DNA of 64,000 bases from Devosia sp. Root685 (GTDB taxonomy: Bacteria > Pseudomonadota > Alphaproteobacteria > Rhizobiales > Devosiaceae), in the NCBI RefSeq assembly GCF_001427875.1, contig NZ_LMHK01000002.1:284049-348048 (forward strand). Reading direction: 5' to 3'. Shown in pieces: positions 61,219 to 64,000 of this stretch. The notes below the pieces were generated by a model. It was given only the letters and a program-made list of their open reading frames with translations, did no database searches and had not been told where the DNA came from. How positions within the stretch are numbered: position 1 is the first letter of the stretch; each line of letters begins with the position of its first letter. The position numbers and the translations under genes were made by a program.

Positions 61219-62146
61219 AGTGCACCCATTTGCGCTGGAGCCAGAACTGCACGGCGGTGAGCGCCATGATCATGGCAAACATCACCCAGGCGATGGTCGA
61301 GGCATAACCCATCTGGAAATTCTGAAAGCCGCGCTGATAGATGGCATAGCCCAGCGTCGCCGTGGCATTGCCCGGCCCGCCACGCGTCATCACGTAAATC
61401 TGGTCGAAAACCTGCAGCGAGGTGATCGCCGTCATCACCGTGCCGAAAAACAGCGTCGGCGAAATCAGCGGCAGCCTGATCTTCCAGAACCGCTGCCAGG
61501 CATTGGCCCCATCGATCCGCGCCGCCTCGAGATAGCTCTGCGGCACCATATCGAGCGCTGCGTTGAACAGCACCGTATTGTAGCCGACCCCAGCCCAGAG
61601 CGAGACGATGATGACAGCCTGCATGGCAAGCGTCTGGTCGGTCAGCATGTTGGGCATGGCAATCGACATCGAGCGCATGACGAAATCGAAGAATCCGCCC
61701 GGCGCGAAAATCAGCATCCAGACGATGGCGACAGCGATGCCGGGGGTGAAGGTCGGGAGGAAAAAGACCACCCGGAACCATCGCTGTCCCACCTTGAGGC
61801 TGGAGATCCAAACTGCCAGCCCCAATGAAATGACGATGTTCAGCACCAGATATTCGGCGGTGAAGAACAGCGTATTGCGTAGCACCGGCCAGAATTGCGG
61901 GTCGGCGGTAAAAAGTCGGACATAGTTGGAAATGCCCACGAATTGCGGCGTGCCGAGCAGCTTCCAGTTGGTAAAACTCAGCACCACCGAAGCGATGATC
62001 GGCACCACCAGAAACAGCACCATGCCGATAAGGCCCGGCAGCAGGAAGAAGAAGGCCGTGCGCCCCTCCCGCCGGTCCAGCCGGCTGCCCCAGCGCGAAC
62101 GCTTCTGGCTGCCGGTCACTTCGGTCACATCATTGATCGCCGTCAT
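61208..62146 (-). CDS. Sugar ABC transporter permease (MalF/UgpA-like)
   Basis: The 312-residue permease has six helices with the coupling loop SYLEAARIDGANAWQRFWKIRLPLISP. ATG at 62146 is preceded by GGGAGG; a GTG two codons upstream is less likely. Confidence 0.93.
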   Translation of the reverse strand: MTAINDVTEVTGSQKRSRWGSRLDRREGRTAFFFLLPGLIGMVLFLVVPIIASVVLSFTNWKLLGTPQFVGISNYVRLFTADPQFWPVLRNTLFFTAEYLVLNIVISLGLAVWISSLKVGQRWFRVVFFLPTFTPGIAVAIVWMLIFAPGGFFDFVMRSMSIAMPNMLTDQTLAMQAVIIVSLWAGVGYNTVLFNAALDMVPQSYLEAARIDGANAWQRFWKIRLPLISPTLFFGTVMTAITSLQVFDQIYVMTRGGPGNATATLGYAIYQRGFQNFQMGYASTIAWVMFAMIMALTAVQFWLQRKWVHYDN

Positions 62147-62212
62147 GGGCACCTCCCTATCTAGCGTAAGAATGGACCCGGCCGGTTTTGTCGGCCAGCC
62201 GGGCTTGGGCGC

Positions 62213-63427
62213 CTAGAAGGGAAGCTGGTTCTGGATATCGCCAAGCACCGCTTCAGTCGTGGAGTCGCCGTTAAGGGCGAGCGGCATGTACTGGGTGATC
62301 AGGTTTTCGAACTCGTTCCAGTATTCGTTGAGGCGGAACGGGGTCGAATGGGCAAACATGTAGTCGAGCACTTCATGCGTGCCGGCGACGTCCTTGGCCG
62401 CCACATCATACCAGAACTTCTGCTCGGCGAGGCGACCCGGCAGCGCGCGGCCGGCCGAAGCAAGGATTTCCGCCGCCTTGGGCCCGGTAAGCACCTGTAG
62501 CGCCTTATAGGCCTCCTCCTTGTGTGCGCTGGTGGCCGAAATACCCCAGCCGGAGCCCGCGGTAATGAAGCGCGATTCCCCCTCGCCGCGCGGCAACGGC
62601 GCGACGCCGATATTGAAATCAACGCTGTCCTTGGTCTGCTGCAACACCCATGGCCCGTCGATATACATGGCCGCGGTACCCGCAGCGAACCGGCCGCTGC
62701 CGGTGATGGCGCCGGCGCCCGAGGCAAAGACCGGCGAGGTTTTATCGACTGCCACAAGGTCCACGAACTTGCCCACAGCATCGACATAGCCGGGATTGGT
62801 CACGTCGAACTGGTTGGCGTCGTTGAAATATTCCGCCCCAAGCGCCACCGGCCCGGCCACGAAATCGAAGGCCTGCACGGCGTAACCGTAGTTCTCGCCT
62901 TCGGTCAGCTTTTGCGCGGCGGCCTTGAAGTCATCAAAGGTCCAGTCGAGCGCCGGCTCCGCAACGCCGGCTTCAGCGAACCGGTCACGGTTGTAGTAGA
63001 CCATCCACGGGCCGACGTCATAGGGCAGCGCATATTGCGTGCCGTCATGGCCAAGCCCGGCAATGATCGAGGTTTCGAACGCCGACACGTCGAACCCATC
63101 CGACGCAAAATGCGCATCGAGCGGTTCGAGAATGGAATAGAAACTCGGCATGCGCATGGACTGCATGGCGACGAGATCACCGATCTGGCCGGACGAAGCC
63201 AGCACCGGCAGGCGGGTCCAATAGTCGGTCCAGCCCGAAATCTGCGCGGTGACGGTAATGTTGGGATATTCCTCGGTCACGAGGTCGGCCAGGCTCTTCC
63301 AGAGCGCGGCATCCTTTTCATCGCCCCACATTTGCCAGGTCAGGTTCACCTGTTCCTGGGCTTGGGCTGTGGCGATAAAGGCGCTGCTCGCCAGCAAGGC
63401 TGCAGCCAGAACGGTCGAAAATTTCAC
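62213..63427 (-). CDS. Sugar ABC transporter substrate-binding protein (family 1)
   Basis: The 404-residue lipoprotein-free periplasmic protein has a signal peptide ending near AQAQE and a SBP_bac_1 fold with the segment YALPYDVGPWMVYYNRDRF, and YIDGPWVLQQ typical of maltose- or oligosaccharide-binding proteins. It precedes the two permeases and the ATPase. The sugar cannot be named from sequence. Confidence 0.93.
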   Translation of the reverse strand: MKFSTVLAAALLASSAFIATAQAQEQVNLTWQMWGDEKDAALWKSLADLVTEEYPNITVTAQISGWTDYWTRLPVLASSGQIGDLVAMQSMRMPSFYSILEPLDAHFASDGFDVSAFETSIIAGLGHDGTQYALPYDVGPWMVYYNRDRFAEAGVAEPALDWTFDDFKAAAQKLTEGENYGYAVQAFDFVAGPVALGAEYFNDANQFDVTNPGYVDAVGKFVDLVAVDKTSPVFASGAGAITGSGRFAAGTAAMYIDGPWVLQQTKDSVDFNIGVAPLPRGEGESRFITAGSGWGISATSAHKEEAYKALQVLTGPKAAEILASAGRALPGRLAEQKFWYDVAAKDVAGTHEVLDYMFAHSTPFRLNEYWNEFENLITQYMPLALNGDSTTEAVLGDIQNQLPF

Positions 63428-63491
63428 GGTAGTCTCTCCTCAGTAACTACAGGTTGATCGGCTATTTGCTAGGGCTGGTCGGACGGCCTTC

Positions 63492-64000
63492 TCAGGCCGC
63501 GAGTAACACCTCCAGGTCATGGACCATGGCGATGAATTCGGCGCGCTGCCGCCGCCAGGCATCGGCATCGCCGCCCGGCTCCAGCATTTGTGTCATGCGC
63601 GAAATGAAGTCCGGCGGCAGGTGTTTCAGCTCGGCCGCCATCGGCAGGTTCCAGCCGTCGCCGGGGTAATAGACGCGGTTGAAGGCAAAGACGACCTGCA
63701 GGATCGCATTGGCCAGCTTGCCGCTGAGCCCGACGAGAAACACGAGATCCCGCCGCTCCACCTTGCTTTCGTAGTGATAGTCCTCTGCCCAATAGGCGAG
63801 GATTTCACGATATTGCCGCAGCACGGCTGCCCGCAGCGCTTCGGGATAAGAGACCAACTGCGCCTTCCATCCCGCCAGCACCCCATCCGGGTCGGAAACG
63901 ATCTGCTGGCTCGCGAGATCGGTCGGCAGGTGGTAGCCCCAGATGGTCCATTCAAAGCTCTTGTCGACCGGCGCGCCGTCGATCCAGGCAGCGAGATCCC
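63492..64000 (-). CDS. Nucleotidyltransferase-like protein (DUF4037 type), partial
   Basis: The frame is open from 64000 to the stop at 63492, so the gene begins beyond the window; only about 169 C-terminal residues are seen. Segments such as LPTDLASQQI, DGVLAGWK and YWAEDYHYESKVERRD followed by LVGLSGKLANAILQ resemble the C-terminal part of nucleotidyltransferase-fold DUF4037 proteins. It is on the same strand as, and 64 bp upstream of, the sugar-binding protein gene and may be co-transcribed. Confidence 0.62.
   Translation of the reverse strand, partial: DLAAWIDGAPVDKSFEWTIWGYHLPTDLASQQIVSDPDGVLAGWKAQLVSYPEALRAAVLRQYREILAYWAEDYHYESKVERRDLVFLVGLSGKLANAILQVVFAFNRVYYPGDGWNLPMAAELKHLPPDFISRMTQMLEPGGDADAWRRQRAEFIAMVHDLEVLLAA

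Noticed and set aside
1..64000. tRNA, rRNA, integrase, transposase or prophage genes
   Set aside because: None was recognised on either strand, so no genomic-island boundary can be claimed.

Overview
The window is about 64 kb of GC-rich DNA with tightly packed, overlapping operons, no tRNA or rRNA genes, and many short palindromic repeats in the gaps. A succinoglycan-type exo gene set, a complete C-P lyase (phn) pathway with rhizobial-style PHO boxes, several ABC importers, and ROK, LacI and MarR regulators all point to an alphaproteobacterium of the order Hyphomicrobiales (Rhizobiales). A Devosia-like genome would fit, but that genus is inferred from gene style and not shown by any marker gene.

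Region 1 (1-22.8 kb) is an exopolysaccharide locus. It starts with the end of an alpha/beta-hydrolase membrane protein, a 782-residue Sel1-repeat secreted protein and a zinc-ribbon protein. Next come a plus-strand exoF-exoK-exoV-like operon (export channel, GH16 depolymerase, pyruvyl transferase) and a minus-strand operon running exoY, a coiled-coil gene, exoO-like, exoQ-like, an unassigned GT2 and exoT-like. Then come exoN (UDP-glucose synthesis) and a minus-strand exoL-exoA-exoM group followed by exoP. Together these cover precursor supply, backbone assembly on undecaprenyl phosphate, flipping, polymerisation, export and trimming. No exoH, exoZ, exoW or exoU homologue was recognised. A ParD/ParE-like toxin-antitoxin pair sits at the tail of the exoY operon, and an orphan antitoxin-like gene abuts exoP.

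Region 2 (23-36.5 kb) is a complete phosphonate system. phnC-D-E-E (uptake) runs from a four-half-site PHO box. phnG-H-I-J-K-L plus a hexapeptide acyltransferase diverges from the regulator phnF. phnM-N follows behind a second possible PHO box, and a flavin reductase closes the region. PhnJ keeps the four expected cysteines. Palindromic repeats fill the gaps I/J, J/K and K/L.

Region 3 (36.8-47.8 kb) holds a GH38 alpha-mannosidase, a CehA/McbA-type PHP hydrolase and a LacI regulator with a LacI-like operator in front. After these come small regulatory units: a GNAT acetyltransferase, MarR plus a SnoaL-like protein, an FAD monooxygenase with divergent MarR, a P-loop kinase-like protein, and an SDR with divergent TetR.

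Region 4 (47.8-64 kb) carries a ROK regulator divergent from a peptide/oligosaccharide-type ABC importer operon. That operon ends in an unusual two-domain HAD protein and an 817-residue cytoplasmic protein of no recognised family that looks like a toroid-plus-beta-sandwich carbohydrate-active enzyme. It converges on a CUT1-type sugar ABC importer operon preceded by a nucleotidyltransferase-like gene that leaves the window. The importer-HAD-817-residue module is the best candidate for an undescribed catabolic system here.
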